Assembly (NCBI RefSeq): GCF_000716545.1
Contig: NZ_JNWZ01000007.1
Coordinates: 67,346 to 131,345 of the forward strand
Source: Kitasatospora phosalacinea
Lineage (GTDB): Bacteria > Actinomycetota > Actinomycetes > Streptomycetales > Streptomycetaceae
Length of the DNA stretch: 64,000 nucleotides
Direction of reading: 5' to 3'
Every line of letters starts with the position of its first letter. Within the stretch, counting starts at the first letter, position 1. The translations under genes were made by a program, and so were the position numbers. The notes beneath the pieces are model-generated. The model ran no database searches. It was not told the DNA's origin and saw only the letters and a list, made by a program, of their open reading frames with translations. This document shows positions 8,374-17,050 of this stretch, piece by piece.

Positions 8374-9405
8374 TCAGCCCTCCACCGATCCGGAGAGCGA
8401 CGCGAGGCCGAACCCCACGAACAGCGGCACCAGTTCGCCGACCCGGTCGAAGCCGGCGCCGACCGTGCCGCCCCGGGTGTAGCGGAAGTGGATGCCCTCC
8501 AGGACGACCGCCAGCTTGAAGGAGGCGAAGGCGACGTACCAGCCGAGCCCGGAGACGTCCCGGCCGGAGGCGTCCGCGTAGCGGCGGACCAGTTCGGCGG
8601 TGGACGGGAAGCCGGGGGCGAGGGCCGCGCCGGGGAGCGACCCGTCGAAGCGGCGGGCGAGTCCGGTGTACATCACCAGCAGGCCCAGGTCGGTGAGCGG
8701 GTCGCCGACGGTGGACATCTCCCAGTCCAGGACGGCCGCGATCCGGTCCGCGCCGTCCACCAGGACGTTGTCCAGCCGGTAGTCGCCGTGCACCAGCGCG
8801 GGGGCGGGGGAGGGCGGCAGGGTTTCGGCGAGGCGGCGGTGCAGCTCGTCCGCGCCCGGCACCTCGCGGCTCCGCGAGGCGTCCAACTGCTTCCCCCAAC
8901 GCCGCAGTTGGCGTTCCAGGAAGCCCTCGGGGCGGCCGAAGCCGGCCAGGCCCACCGCGTCCGGGTCCAGCGCGTGCAGGGCCACCAGGGTCTCCACCAG
9001 GCGGACCCCGAGGGCGTGCACCCGCGGTTCGCCGAGCGCGGCCAGCGCCTCCGCGTCCCGGTGGGCGGTGCCGGGGACGTACTCCATCAGGTAGAACGGC
9101 GCGCCGATCACCTCGGCGTCCTCCACCAGCAGCACCGGCCGGGGCACCGGCACCGCCGTCCCCGCCAGTGCGCCCAGCACCCGGTACTCGCGGCCCATGT
9201 CGTGCGCGGTGGCCAGCACGTGCCCCAGCGGCGGGCGGCGCAGCACCCAGCGGGAGACGCCGTCCTCGACCAGGTACGTCAGGTTGGACCGCCCGCCCTC
9301 GAACAGCCGGGCGGTGAGCGGCCCCGCGAGGGGCGCGGGCAGGGCGGTGTCCAGGCGGACGCGCAGCCTCTCCAGGTCGATTCCGGGCGGAGCGGCGGTG
9401 GTCAT
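8374..9405 (-). CDS. APH-family kinase (LvaA-like, acts with ACAD)
   Basis: A 343-residue aminoglycoside-phosphotransferase-fold protein. The catalytic loop is LVHGDYRLDN near residue 210 and the metal-binding segment AVLDWEMSTVGDP lies near residue 235. The N-terminal lobe contains GRSNLTYLV. It is the first gene of the pair with the ACAD. Antibiotic resistance is unlikely; a hydroxyacyl-CoA kinase role fits the neighbour and the catabolic regulon. Confidence 0.85.
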   Translation of the reverse strand: MTTAAPPGIDLERLRVRLDTALPAPLAGPLTARLFEGGRSNLTYLVEDGVSRWVLRRPPLGHVLATAHDMGREYRVLGALAGTAVPVPRPVLLVEDAEVIGAPFYLMEYVPGTAHRDAEALAALGEPRVHALGVRLVETLVALHALDPDAVGLAGFGRPEGFLERQLRRWGKQLDASRSREVPGADELHRRLAETLPPSPAPALVHGDYRLDNVLVDGADRIAAVLDWEMSTVGDPLTDLGLLVMYTGLARRFDGSLPGAALAPGFPSTAELVRRYADASGRDVSGLGWYVAFASFKLAVVLEGIHFRYTRGGTVGAGFDRVGELVPLFVGFGLASLSGSVEG

Positions 9406-9435
9406 CGGGGCACCTCGCAGAGGGTCGGAACGTGC

Positions 9436-9497
9436 TGACTAAGCGCTTGCTCAGGCTGGCGCCTGCCCAGGATCGGCCCGGCGGCGGCGCTTGTCAA
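9436..9497 (-). promoter_or_regulatory. APH-ACAD promoter with second TetR operator
   Basis: On the minus strand TTGACA (9497-9492) is followed after 17 bases by GATCCT (9474-9469), and then by the 18-bp operator at 9453-9436. This operator is identical to that at 4548-4565. It lies 31 bases upstream of the kinase ATG. The matching promoter and operator tie both operons to one TetR repressor. Confidence 0.75.
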
Positions 9498-9587
9498 CGA
9501 GCGGCGGCGGAACGGACGCGCGACCGCCCGCCCGGGACGGCGGCCCCGGACGGGCGGTGCGCGGAAGCGGCCGGCCGTCGCCGCCGC

Positions 9588-10136
9588 TCAGAACCCGGGC
9601 GCGGCGTACCCGTCCAGGAACCACAGCGCCGCCGACCACCACAGCACCCCCACCGCGCAGAACAGCGCCCCGCCCGCCGCCGGCAGCACCCAGCCGCGCA
9701 GCCCGCCGTGCCGCACCAGCAGCACCTTCGCCGCGAACGCCCCGTACAGGAAGCACCCCGTCGCCGAGTGCAGGCCCACCCGGACGTCCGTGAACCGCAC
9801 CCCGTACGCCAGCAGGCAGTGCTGGGCGATCGGCAGCGACAGCGCGAACGCCAGCCAGCCGCCCACCCGGTGCCCCACCCGCACCGGACGGGCCGCCGGG
9901 CCGCGCCGGTACATCGCCAGCGCCAGCGCCACCTGCACCAGCGCCAGCGCGAACAGCGCCGAGCCCAGCCACGACTTCAGCCGCAGCGCGTCCTCGCCGG
10001 ACGCCCCGAACAGGCTCCGCCCCGGATCCGGCACGTGCGCCCGCCCGAACCAGAGCAGCCCCAGCGAGACCGCCACCGGCGCGAGCACCGCCAGCAGCGG
10101 GACCGCGGCCGACCCGCCGGGGCGGCGCCCGGCCAC
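9588..10136 (-). CDS. DUF6529-like small integral membrane protein
   Basis: A 182-residue protein with about five hydrophobic segments and several conserved-looking His residues (VGHRVGGWLAFALSLPIAQHCLLAYG, GLHSATG), reminiscent of small haem-binding or cytochrome b561-like membrane proteins. The GTG at 10136 directly follows the upstream lipoprotein stop (TGAGGTG) and a GGAGGG site. It is co-expressed with the lipoprotein; an electron-transfer role at the membrane is possible but unproven. Confidence 0.65.
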   Translation of the reverse strand: MAGRRPGGSAAVPLLAVLAPVAVSLGLLWFGRAHVPDPGRSLFGASGEDALRLKSWLGSALFALALVQVALALAMYRRGPAARPVRVGHRVGGWLAFALSLPIAQHCLLAYGVRFTDVRVGLHSATGCFLYGAFAAKVLLVRHGGLRGWVLPAAGGALFCAVGVLWWSAALWFLDGYAAPGF

Positions 10137-10137
10137 C

Positions 10138-11076
10138 TCAGCCCTCCTGCGGGCCGGCGTCGGCCGGGGCCTCGTTCGCAGGGGCCTCGTTCGCCGGGGC
10201 CTGGGCGGGATCCTGGGCGGGATCCTGGGCGGGGGCCTGGGCCGGCGGCACCTCGACCGGAGCCTGGGCGGGCTGCTGGTCGGGCTCCTGGGCGGGCTGC
10301 TGGGCGGGTTGCCGGTCGGGCTCCTGGGCGGCGGGCGCGGGCGTCTGTGCCGGGGCCTGGGCGGTCGGGGCCTGGGTGGCCGGGGCCTGCGCGGGGTCCT
10401 GGGCGCCGGGGTCCGCCGGGTCGGCGGCCGGGGTGTCCGGGGACGCGCCCGCGCTCGCCGACGCACTCGTCGAGGCGCCCGCGCTCGCCGAGGCGCCCGC
10501 GCTCGGCACCGCGCCGCCCGCGCCGCGCAGCGTCGCGATGTCGACGCCCACCGGGTCGCCCAGCGAGGTCACCGCGTAGAAGGTGCCGTGCGGGTCCGCC
10601 ACCGTGTGCCCGGCGGCCTCGCCCGGCCCCCGGTCACCCGTGTACCGGTACAGCGGGTGGCCCTTGTACAGCACCTGCGCCGTCCCGTCGGGCAGCGCCG
10701 CCGCGCCCAGCAGCCCGTCGTCCACGCCCGGCCCGGCCAGCGGGAACCCCGGGGTGGTCACCGGCGGCCAGGACTTCGCGCACTCGTCCAGGCAACTCGC
10801 GTGCACCGAGTCGTCGGCGCCGTACAGGTACAGGGTGCGGCCCTGGGCGTCCACCAGGACCGGGCCCAGGCTGCCCACGCTGGCCAGCGCCACCTTGATG
10901 CCCACCGAGGACGCGAACGTCGACACCGACGGGGAGGAACTCGCGGAGGGCGCCGCCGCCGCCGACGGGGAGTCCGCGGCCGGCGGTGCGTTCAGGTTCG
11001 CGGGCGACCCGCAGGCGGCCGCGGTCAGGATGGACAGCGACAGCATCGCGGCGGCGGCACGACGGGTACGGGGCAT
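10138..11076 (-). CDS. secreted-repeat lipoprotein (COG4315 type)
   Basis: A 312-residue lipoprotein. A signal peptide leads to the lipobox LTAAAC near residue 22. The core (about residues 55-175) holds Lipoprotein_15-like repeats (VLVDAQGRTLYLYGAD and ALPDGTAQVLYKGHPLYRY). A Ser/Ala stretch follows, and then a long Pro/Gln/Ala tail with repeated PAQ and ANEAP units that likely spans the cell wall. The family is exported and of unknown function. Coupled to the membrane protein gene downstream. Confidence 0.75.
   Translation of the reverse strand: MPRTRRAAAAMLSLSILTAAACGSPANLNAPPAADSPSAAAAPSASSSPSVSTFASSVGIKVALASVGSLGPVLVDAQGRTLYLYGADDSVHASCLDECAKSWPPVTTPGFPLAGPGVDDGLLGAAALPDGTAQVLYKGHPLYRYTGDRGPGEAAGHTVADPHGTFYAVTSLGDPVGVDIATLRGAGGAVPSAGASASAGASTSASASAGASPDTPAADPADPGAQDPAQAPATQAPTAQAPAQTPAPAAQEPDRQPAQQPAQEPDQQPAQAPVEVPPAQAPAQDPAQDPAQAPANEAPANEAPADAGPQEG
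10180..10400 (-). repeat. Pro/Gln/Ala coding repeats in lipoprotein tail
   Basis: Short direct repeats of GGGCGGGATCCT and GGGGCCTGGGC type encode the PAQDPAQ and QEPDQQPAQ units. They are part of the lipoprotein gene and are prone to length change. Confidence 0.6.
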
Positions 11077-11217
11077 CGGGGCTCCAGGGGACGGCGCGGC
11101 ACTGGAACACCATCCACTCCCGCCGTCCGCCACCCGGCCACTCCAGAGCCGGGCCGCTCCGCACCAGGGGGGACCAGGTTGCCCCGGAAGGCCCACCCGG
11201 GACCCCGTCCGGCCCCC

Positions 11218-11454
11218 TCAGTCCTCCGCGTGCGCCCACACCGTCCGGTCGCCGCCCCGCCACGCCACCAGGTCCGGATCGTCCAGGTCCGGTTCGGCGA
11301 CGCCCGCCCGCCGGATCAGCTCCACCACGTCCTGCGGCCCGGTCGCCCGCCCCACCGCCCGTCCGTAGATCTCCACCCGCCGGTACGGCCGCGCCCCGCG
11401 GGTCGGCGGCCGCACCACGACCGGCGGGTGGAATATGTCTCCGGACTCGCTCAT
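11218..11454 (-). CDS. small hypothetical protein
   Basis: A 78-residue protein starting MSESGDIFHPPVVVRPP and ending in an acidic helix. It contains the segment RVEIYGRAVGRATGPQDVVELIRRAG, which looks like a folded alpha/beta unit. Family members of this size occur singly in Streptomyces genomes, without a known role. The ATG at 11454 precedes plausible protein sequence; upstream codons do not look coding. It is divergent from the P450 remnant. Confidence 0.55.
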   Translation of the reverse strand: MSESGDIFHPPVVVRPPTRGARPYRRVEIYGRAVGRATGPQDVVELIRRAGVAEPDLDDPDLVAWRGGDRTVWAHAED

Positions 11455-11536
11455 GCCTCCAGTGTCCCGCGCCGGGCGCGCAACGGCCCGTCGGCGTCGC
11501 TCCGGGTCACCGGCCGGGCGCGTATCGTGGTCGCCC

Positions 11537-12254
11537 GTGCGCGCCGCTCGACCCGTCACCGCCCCCGGCGGGGTGCCGCTGCCGGGCCACCTGCCCGCGC
11601 TGCTCACCCGGCCGCTGCCCTTCCTCGACACCCATCCGGCCCACGGCGACCTGGTGCGGGTGCGGGTGCGGGTCGGGCCGCGGGAGATGTACGTGGCCAG
11701 CGGGCCGGAGCCGGTGCGGCGGGTGCTGACCGATCGGACGGCGTTCGACCGGACGGGGCCGCTGTACGCCAAGGTCCGGGCCTTCCTCGGGAACGGGCTG
11801 GCGTCCTGCCCGCACGTCGGCCACCGACCGCTGCGCGGGACCGTGCAGCCCGCCTTCCGGCGCGCGCTGCTGCCGCACCACGCGCGGACGACGGCCGCCG
11901 AGACCGCGGCGCTCACCGCCGGGTGGCGGGCCGGGCAGGTGGCCGACGCCACGCATCAGGCGTTCCGACTGACCACCGCCGTCGCCGTGCGCACCCTGTT
12001 CTCGGCCGGGCCGGACCCGAGGGCCGCCGAGGACCTGCGCGGGGCGCTGGACGTGCTGCTGCGGGGCATCCACCCGCGGGTGGTGCCGCCCGCCGCCGAC
12101 CTGCTGCCGACGTCGGCGCGCCGCGACTACCGCCGGCCGCTGGCGGCTGCGCCCCGCCGGGGCGGGCCAGGTCCGTCCGGTGCCGCGGATCGTGCTGTCG
12201 CCCGGCCCGCAGCCGATGCTGCCGGAGGAGCGGATCAGCGGGCCAGCAGGTTGA
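11537..12254 (+). pseudogene. cytochrome P450 remnant, internal deletion
   Basis: The GTG at 11537 opens a P450 N-terminus of about 200 residues (VPLPGHLPALL, FLGNGLASC, HRPLRGTVQPAFRR) that runs to RRDYRRPLA near 12145. The reading frame then changes. A typical P450 C-terminal tail (VRPVPRIVLSPGPQPM) follows in another frame, ending in TGA at 12252-12254. The I helix, ExxR, PERF region and haem Cys loop, about 200 residues, are missing. It cannot bind haem. The tail overlaps the end of the convergent flavoprotein gene. Confidence 0.8.
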
Positions 12255-13263
12255 CCGCGGCGCCGAAGACCGGCGGCAGGGCGGCGGCCAGCGGGACGAC
12301 GCGGGGGCCCAGCCAGGGGTGGTGGCGGGTGGCCAGCAGGGCGGCGGTCAGCAGGCGGTAGGAGCGGGTGGCCCGGCGCCAGGCGTGTTCGTAGGCGGCG
12401 GGGCGGCCGGCCGCCAGGCAGCGGACGGCGGCCTCGGCGGAGGCCAGGGCCAGCGCGACGCCCTCGCCGGTCAGCGCGTCCAGGTACCCGGCGGCGTCGC
12501 CGACCAGCAGTACTCGGCCGCGCACCCGGGCCCCCGCCCGCTGCCGCAGCGGGCCCGCGCCCCGGACCGGACCGGCCTGCGCGTCGCCCAGCCGCTCCAG
12601 CAGGGACGGGAACGCTTCGAGTTGGCGGTCGAACGGGAGGCGCGCGGTGCCCAGCACGGCGACCCCGACCGTGCCGTCCGCGACCGGCGTCACGTACGCC
12701 TCGGCGTGCCGCGACCAGTGCACCTCGACCAGGTCGCTCCACGGCCGCACCGCGAAGTGCCGCCGCTGGCCGTACCTGGCCGGGTGCCGGCCGGCGGCCG
12801 GGAGGTGCAGGCCGAGGGCGCGGCGGACGGGGGAGTGCAGGCCGTCCGCCGCGATCAGGTGCCGGGCGGTCAACCCGCCGGCGCTGACCGCGTGCCGGGT
12901 GACGTTCAGCCCGTCGGCCCGGGCGGCGAGGCGGTGGACGCCGAGCTGTTCGGCGCGGGCGGCGAGCGCAGCGTGCAGGGCGGTGCGGCGCACGCCCAGG
13001 CCGTGGCCGGTGCGGAAGCGGGCCTCGGCGGTGCGGGCGCCGTCCGCCGACAGGTAGCGGATGCCCGCGAACGGGCGGCCCTCGACGCCGACGCCCAGGC
13101 GCTCCAGGGCCCGCACCGCGCCCGGCATCAGGCCCTCGCCGCACGCCTTGTCGATCGGCGTCGCGCGCGGCTCCAGCACGGTGACGGACAGGCCCGCCCG
13201 GGCGGCGTGGATCGCGGCGGCCAGCCCGGCCGGGCCGCCGCCGACCACCAGCAGGTCGATCAC
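12235..13263 (-). CDS. FAD-dependent oxidoreductase of the type III PKS operon
   Basis: A 342-residue flavoprotein with VVGGGPAGLAAAIHAA at the N-terminus, ACGEGLMP near residue 42 and the second FAD motif VLLVGDAAGYLDALTGEG near residue 265, a geranylgeranyl-reductase/hydroxylase pattern. The GTG overlaps the methyltransferase stop (GTGA). The order type III PKS, ICMT-like methyltransferase, FAD enzyme matches the srsABC phenolic-lipid operon of S. griseus, where the flavoenzyme oxidises the alkylresorcinol ring to a quinone. Confidence 0.8.
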   Translation of the reverse strand: MIDLLVVGGGPAGLAAAIHAARAGLSVTVLEPRATPIDKACGEGLMPGAVRALERLGVGVEGRPFAGIRYLSADGARTAEARFRTGHGLGVRRTALHAALAARAEQLGVHRLAARADGLNVTRHAVSAGGLTARHLIAADGLHSPVRRALGLHLPAAGRHPARYGQRRHFAVRPWSDLVEVHWSRHAEAYVTPVADGTVGVAVLGTARLPFDRQLEAFPSLLERLGDAQAGPVRGAGPLRQRAGARVRGRVLLVGDAAGYLDALTGEGVALALASAEAAVRCLAAGRPAAYEHAWRRATRSYRLLTAALLATRHHPWLGPRVVPLAAALPPVFGAAVNLLAR

Positions 13264-13778
13264 ACCGCCGCCCGGCAGCGGGCCAGCGCGGCGTCCTCGC
13301 AGCGCAGCCTGGTCGCCAGCAGCCAGGCGTCCAGCGCGGTGAAGCAGAGCGCGGTCACCCAGGCGGTGTGCACCAGCGGCAGCGCGAAGCCCTCCACCAC
13401 CACCGCCAGGTAGTTGGGGTGCCGCAGCCACCGGTACGGCCCGCCGGCCACCAGCGGCAGGCCCGGCACCACGATCACCCGGGTGTTCCAGCGCGGCCCC
13501 AGCGTCCGGATGCACCACCAGCGCAACCCCTGCGCGCCCAGCGCCAGCGCCAGCATCGGCCAGCCCAGCACGGGCACGAACGGCCGCTGCGCGTACCGCA
13601 CTTCGAGCAGGCAGCCGACCAGCAGCGCGGTGTGCAGCACCACCATCGCCGGGTAGTGCCCGCGCCCGTACTCGACGCCGCCCCGGGCCAGGCTCCAGGC
13701 GGCGTTGCGGCGGGCGACCAACAGTTCGGCCAGTCGCTCCACGGCGACCAGCGCGATCAGGACGGTGTACCAGATCAT
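13260..13778 (-). CDS. isoprenylcysteine carboxyl methyltransferase-like membrane methyltransferase
   Basis: A 172-residue polytopic membrane protein with the ICMT/PEMT SAM-binding signature GPYRWLRHPNYLAVV near residue 118 and about four hydrophobic helices. In the SrsB context this enzyme O-methylates the alkylresorcinol made by the neighbouring type III PKS. It is coupled to both neighbours: six bases after the PKS stop and overlapping the flavoprotein start. Confidence 0.8.
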   Translation of the reverse strand: MIWYTVLIALVAVERLAELLVARRNAAWSLARGGVEYGRGHYPAMVVLHTALLVGCLLEVRYAQRPFVPVLGWPMLALALGAQGLRWWCIRTLGPRWNTRVIVVPGLPLVAGGPYRWLRHPNYLAVVVEGFALPLVHTAWVTALCFTALDAWLLATRLRCEDAALARCRAAV

Positions 13779-13784
13779 GGGCGA

Positions 13785-14840
13785 CTACCAACGCAGCAGG
13801 ATGAGTTCGGAGGCGAAACCGGGCCCGAGGGCCAGCATCAGGCCGTACGAGCCGGGTGGTGGCGGACCCGCCGCGAGGACGTCCCGCAGGATGTGCAGCA
13901 CGGACGCCGAGGAGAGGTTGCCGCAGCGCGCCAGCGAGGCCCGGCTCGGGGCCAACGCGGCGGCGGGCAGGCCGAGTTCGTCCTGCAACACGTCCAACAC
14001 CCGCGGCCCGCCCGGGTGGCAGACCCAGGCCGTCACGTCGTTCGGCTTCAGGTCGTGCGCGGCCAGGAAGGAGGACACCTCCTCGCCCACGAACAGCCGT
14101 ACCAGCTCCGGGAGTTCGGCTCCCAGCAGGATCCGGAAGCCGGAGTCGCCGACCTCCCAGCCGAGCAGCCGTTCGGTGCCCGGGTACAGCCGGCTGCGGG
14201 TCGCCACCACCTCGGGGCCCGCGCAGTCGACCGCGTCGCCGACCGCGACCAGCGCGCCCGCGCCGTCCCCGAACAGCGCCGTGGCCAGCAGGTTCGCCGT
14301 CGAGGTGTCGGCGCGCTGCAGCGTCAGCGAACACAGCTCGGTGGCCAGCAGCAGCGCCGTCCCGCCCGGACGGCCCGCCAGCAGATCGTCCACCGCCGCC
14401 ACGCCCGCCGCCCCGCCCGCGCAGCCCAGGCCGAACAGCGGCAGCCGCCGGACGTCCTCGCGCAGGCCCAGCCGGGGCGCCAGCCGGGCCTCCAGGGAGG
14501 GGGCGGCGACGCCCGTGACCGTGGTGGAGACGACGAAGTCGACCTGTTCGGGCGGGAGTTCGGCCTCGCGCAGGGCCCCGGCGGCGGCCCGCTCGGCGAG
14601 TTCGGCCGCGGCCGCCAGCCAGGCGTCGTTGGTCCGGCCGAAACCGTCGAGCTCCGCGAACCGCTCCAACGGGAGCGCCAGGTGCCGGAACTCCACGCCC
14701 GCGCCCGCCGCGAACCGCTCGGCGAGGGCCCGTGCGTGCCCGTCGCCGTCCGGGCGCAGCGCCGCCACCGCTCCGGCCAACTCCCGCTGCCCGTAGCGGT
14801 GGGCCGGGAGCACTCCGTGCACAGCCGCGATCCGCGTCAC
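13785..14840 (-). CDS. type III polyketide synthase
   Basis: A 351-residue chalcone-synthase-fold enzyme. The catalytic Cys is in LFGLGCAGGAAG near residue 141, the His in VCHPGGPRVLD near residue 271, and the Asn in GNLSSASVLHILRD near residue 304. It extends a fatty acyl starter with malonyl-CoA to give alkylresorcinols or alkylpyrones. The three-gene operon (methyltransferase and flavoprotein follow) indicates methylated phenolic lipids or quinones, likely membrane-associated. The GTG at 14840 gives the expected N-terminus. Confidence 0.88.
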   Translation of the reverse strand: MTRIAAVHGVLPAHRYGQRELAGAVAALRPDGDGHARALAERFAAGAGVEFRHLALPLERFAELDGFGRTNDAWLAAAAELAERAAAGALREAELPPEQVDFVVSTTVTGVAAPSLEARLAPRLGLREDVRRLPLFGLGCAGGAAGVAAVDDLLAGRPGGTALLLATELCSLTLQRADTSTANLLATALFGDGAGALVAVGDAVDCAGPEVVATRSRLYPGTERLLGWEVGDSGFRILLGAELPELVRLFVGEEVSSFLAAHDLKPNDVTAWVCHPGGPRVLDVLQDELGLPAAALAPSRASLARCGNLSSASVLHILRDVLAAGPPPPGSYGLMLALGPGFASELILLRW

Positions 14841-14932
14841 CGGCCCAGGATAGGGAAGAGTCCACCCGAATCCGGCAATTCGCCCACTCGGGCGCGTCCC
14901 GGTGGTGACGGGCGGTCAGGGGAACAGGGCGG

Positions 14933-14950
14933 GCACGGTGCGCACCGTGC
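14933..14950. promoter_or_regulatory. 18-bp perfect palindrome upstream of type III PKS
   Basis: GCACGGTGCGCACCGTGC reads identically on both strands. It sits 93 bases upstream of the type III PKS GTG in the otherwise featureless 14841-15132 gap and is a candidate operator. No regulator gene for it is adjacent. Confidence 0.4.
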
Positions 14951-15132
14951 GCACCGCGTTGGCGGGAGGGGGCCCGGGACGGCGGCGGGCGTCCCGGCGG
15001 GGGAGGGGAGGCGGACACCAGGCGGTCGAGGCCAGGCCGGGGCCGGTGAGGGGTTGGAGCCGGAGGGCGAAGTGCGCGGCGGCCGTGGCGGGCGGGTCGG
15101 TCACGGGCCAGTCGTGCCGGGAGGGCGGACGG

Positions 15133-16893
15133 TCACAGGCGCAGGGTGTTCCAGCCGCAGGTGATCTCCTCGCGGAGGTCCGACTGCGGGGCGTCGGTCA
15201 GCAGGGCCAGCAGCGCGGCGCCGTCCGCCGGGCGGGCGGCCGGGTCCGGGGCGAGGGCGCGGGTGACGGCGGCGGCCAGGGCCGGGTCCAGGGCGCGGAC
15301 GGCGGCCAGCGCGGACGGCTCGGGGCCGGTGTCGACGATCCGGCGGATCACCCCGCCGGTGCTGGTCGCCGCGAACGGGCTGGCGCCGTGCGCCGCGCAC
15401 ACCACGCAGCAGGCCCAGGCCCAGACGTCCGCGGCGGTGCCGACCCGCTCCTCGCCGAACTGCTCGGGCGCCATGTAGGTGAGCGTGCCGGGGTTGGCGC
15501 CGGTCATGGTCAGCCGGGTGCCGTCGACCAGCGCGGCGATGCCGAAGTCCAGCAGCCGGGGACCGGCCGAGGTGAGCATGATGTTGGCGGGCTTGAGGTC
15601 CCGGTGGACCAGCCCGAGCCGGTGCACCCCCGAGAGGGCCACGGCCAGGGCCAGGGCGAGCGCCCGCAGCGCCTCGGGGGAGCGCAGCGGCCCGAGTTCG
15701 CGCAGGTGCGCGTCGAGCGGCCGCCCGTCCAGCAGCTCCATCGCCAGGAACGGGCGGCCCGCGTCCACCCCGGTGTCCAGCACCCGGGCGGTGTACGCGC
15801 CCGGCACCATCGCCAGCACCTCCGACTCCCGCTGGAAGCGGCGCAGCAGGTCGGGGTCGTCCAGCAGGTCCAGGTTGATCGTCTTCAGCGCGACCTGGGT
15901 CGCCGCCCCCTCCCGCTGCGCCAGGTACACGGTGCCCATCCCGCCCGCGCCGATCCGGCCCAGCAGCCGGTACCCGCCGATGCCGCGCGGCTCGTGCCCG
16001 TTCAGCGGCTGGTGCGGCACCCGGACGGGCCCGGGTGCGGCGGGGGTGTACGCGGGGGCGTACGCGGTGGCGGGGGCGGTCGCGGGCGGCGCGGCGGGTG
16101 CGGCGGCGTCCCGCGCGGGGGCCGCGAAGAAGGGGTCGGGGCCCGGCGCGGCGACGTACGGGTTCGCCGGGGAGTGCGCGAAAGCCCCGGGCGCCGCTCC
16201 GGTCTGCGGCGGGAAGGCGAATCCGGCGGTCGGCCAGGTCGGTGCGGTCGGTGCGGGCAGTCGGCGGGCGGAGACCAGCGCGACCGCCTGGAACACCGCG
16301 CCGGCCGCCAGCACGCCCATCGGCAGCACGAGCACCCCGGCGACGGCGAACAGGCCCAGCCGGAGCAGGTTCCGCCGCCGGACCCGTCCGTCCGCGGCCA
16401 CCGCGGCCGGCATCCCGACGGAGAGCAGCGCGCGCCGCGACAGGTGGGCGAGCAGCAGCCAGGCCGCCAGCGGCACCGCGCCGATGATCAGCACCCGCAG
16501 CTCCGCACCGCCGACGGTCAGGCCGAGGTCCATCGCCATGTGCTGCGAGTCCGCGAACACCAGCGAACCGCGCAGCAGTTCGAAGCCGTAGTTGGGGACG
16601 GCGGAGGCCGCCGCCACGAACCCGGCCGCGAACACCATGCACGCCGCGACCTCGGCCGCCACCGCCCCCGCCTCCACCGGCGCCGAGCCGGACACCGAGG
16701 CCACCGCCCGCCTCCGGGCCTCCAACTGGGCGCGGCGCAGCAGCGGCAGCGACAGCAGCCGGACGACCAGCGCGAGCAGTACGGTCAGCGACAGGTCCAC
16801 GGCGAGCTCACCGTAGCCGGTGGACCAGCCGGCGGACTCCGCCGCGAGCGAGGCGGCGATCGGCTGGTCAGCGGCGAAACCGAGGTGCACCAC
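15133..16893 (-). CDS. membrane Ser/Thr protein kinase with N-terminal membrane domain
   Basis: A 586-residue protein. About residues 20-225 carry four to five hydrophobic helices. A Pro/Ala linker (to about 315) follows, then a PknB-like kinase domain to near the C-terminus. Kinase features are the G-loop IGAGGMG, VALK, HRDLKPANIM, DFGIA and APEQ, all intact. The usual bacterial order is kinase first and one membrane helix after, so this layout is inverted. The GTG at 16893 follows AAGGAGG. The phosphorylated targets are unknown. Confidence 0.85.
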   Translation of the reverse strand: MVHLGFAADQPIAASLAAESAGWSTGYGELAVDLSLTVLLALVVRLLSLPLLRRAQLEARRRAVASVSGSAPVEAGAVAAEVAACMVFAAGFVAAASAVPNYGFELLRGSLVFADSQHMAMDLGLTVGGAELRVLIIGAVPLAAWLLLAHLSRRALLSVGMPAAVAADGRVRRRNLLRLGLFAVAGVLVLPMGVLAAGAVFQAVALVSARRLPAPTAPTWPTAGFAFPPQTGAAPGAFAHSPANPYVAAPGPDPFFAAPARDAAAPAAPPATAPATAYAPAYTPAAPGPVRVPHQPLNGHEPRGIGGYRLLGRIGAGGMGTVYLAQREGAATQVALKTINLDLLDDPDLLRRFQRESEVLAMVPGAYTARVLDTGVDAGRPFLAMELLDGRPLDAHLRELGPLRSPEALRALALALAVALSGVHRLGLVHRDLKPANIMLTSAGPRLLDFGIAALVDGTRLTMTGANPGTLTYMAPEQFGEERVGTAADVWAWACCVVCAAHGASPFAATSTGGVIRRIVDTGPEPSALAAVRALDPALAAAVTRALAPDPAARPADGAALLALLTDAPQSDLREEITCGWNTLRL

Positions 16894-17050
16894 CGTCGGC
16901 TCCTCCTTCCGTGGGCAGCGGGGCGGGCCGGTGGAGTATACGGGCCGCGGAGCCGCGCCCGACGGGTGAATTCCGTTCCCCGCCGAGGATCTTGACGAAT
17001 CGTCCATGTCCTCGTCGGCGATCCGCCGCGCACCGCCTAGCCTGGCCGGT

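Noticed and set aside
14916..15104. 62-codon GTG frame on the minus strand after the kinase gene
   Set aside because: Pro/Arg-rich composition, no ribosome site of note and no recognisable family; kept only as a possible small protein. The palindrome at 14933-14950 lies within it.
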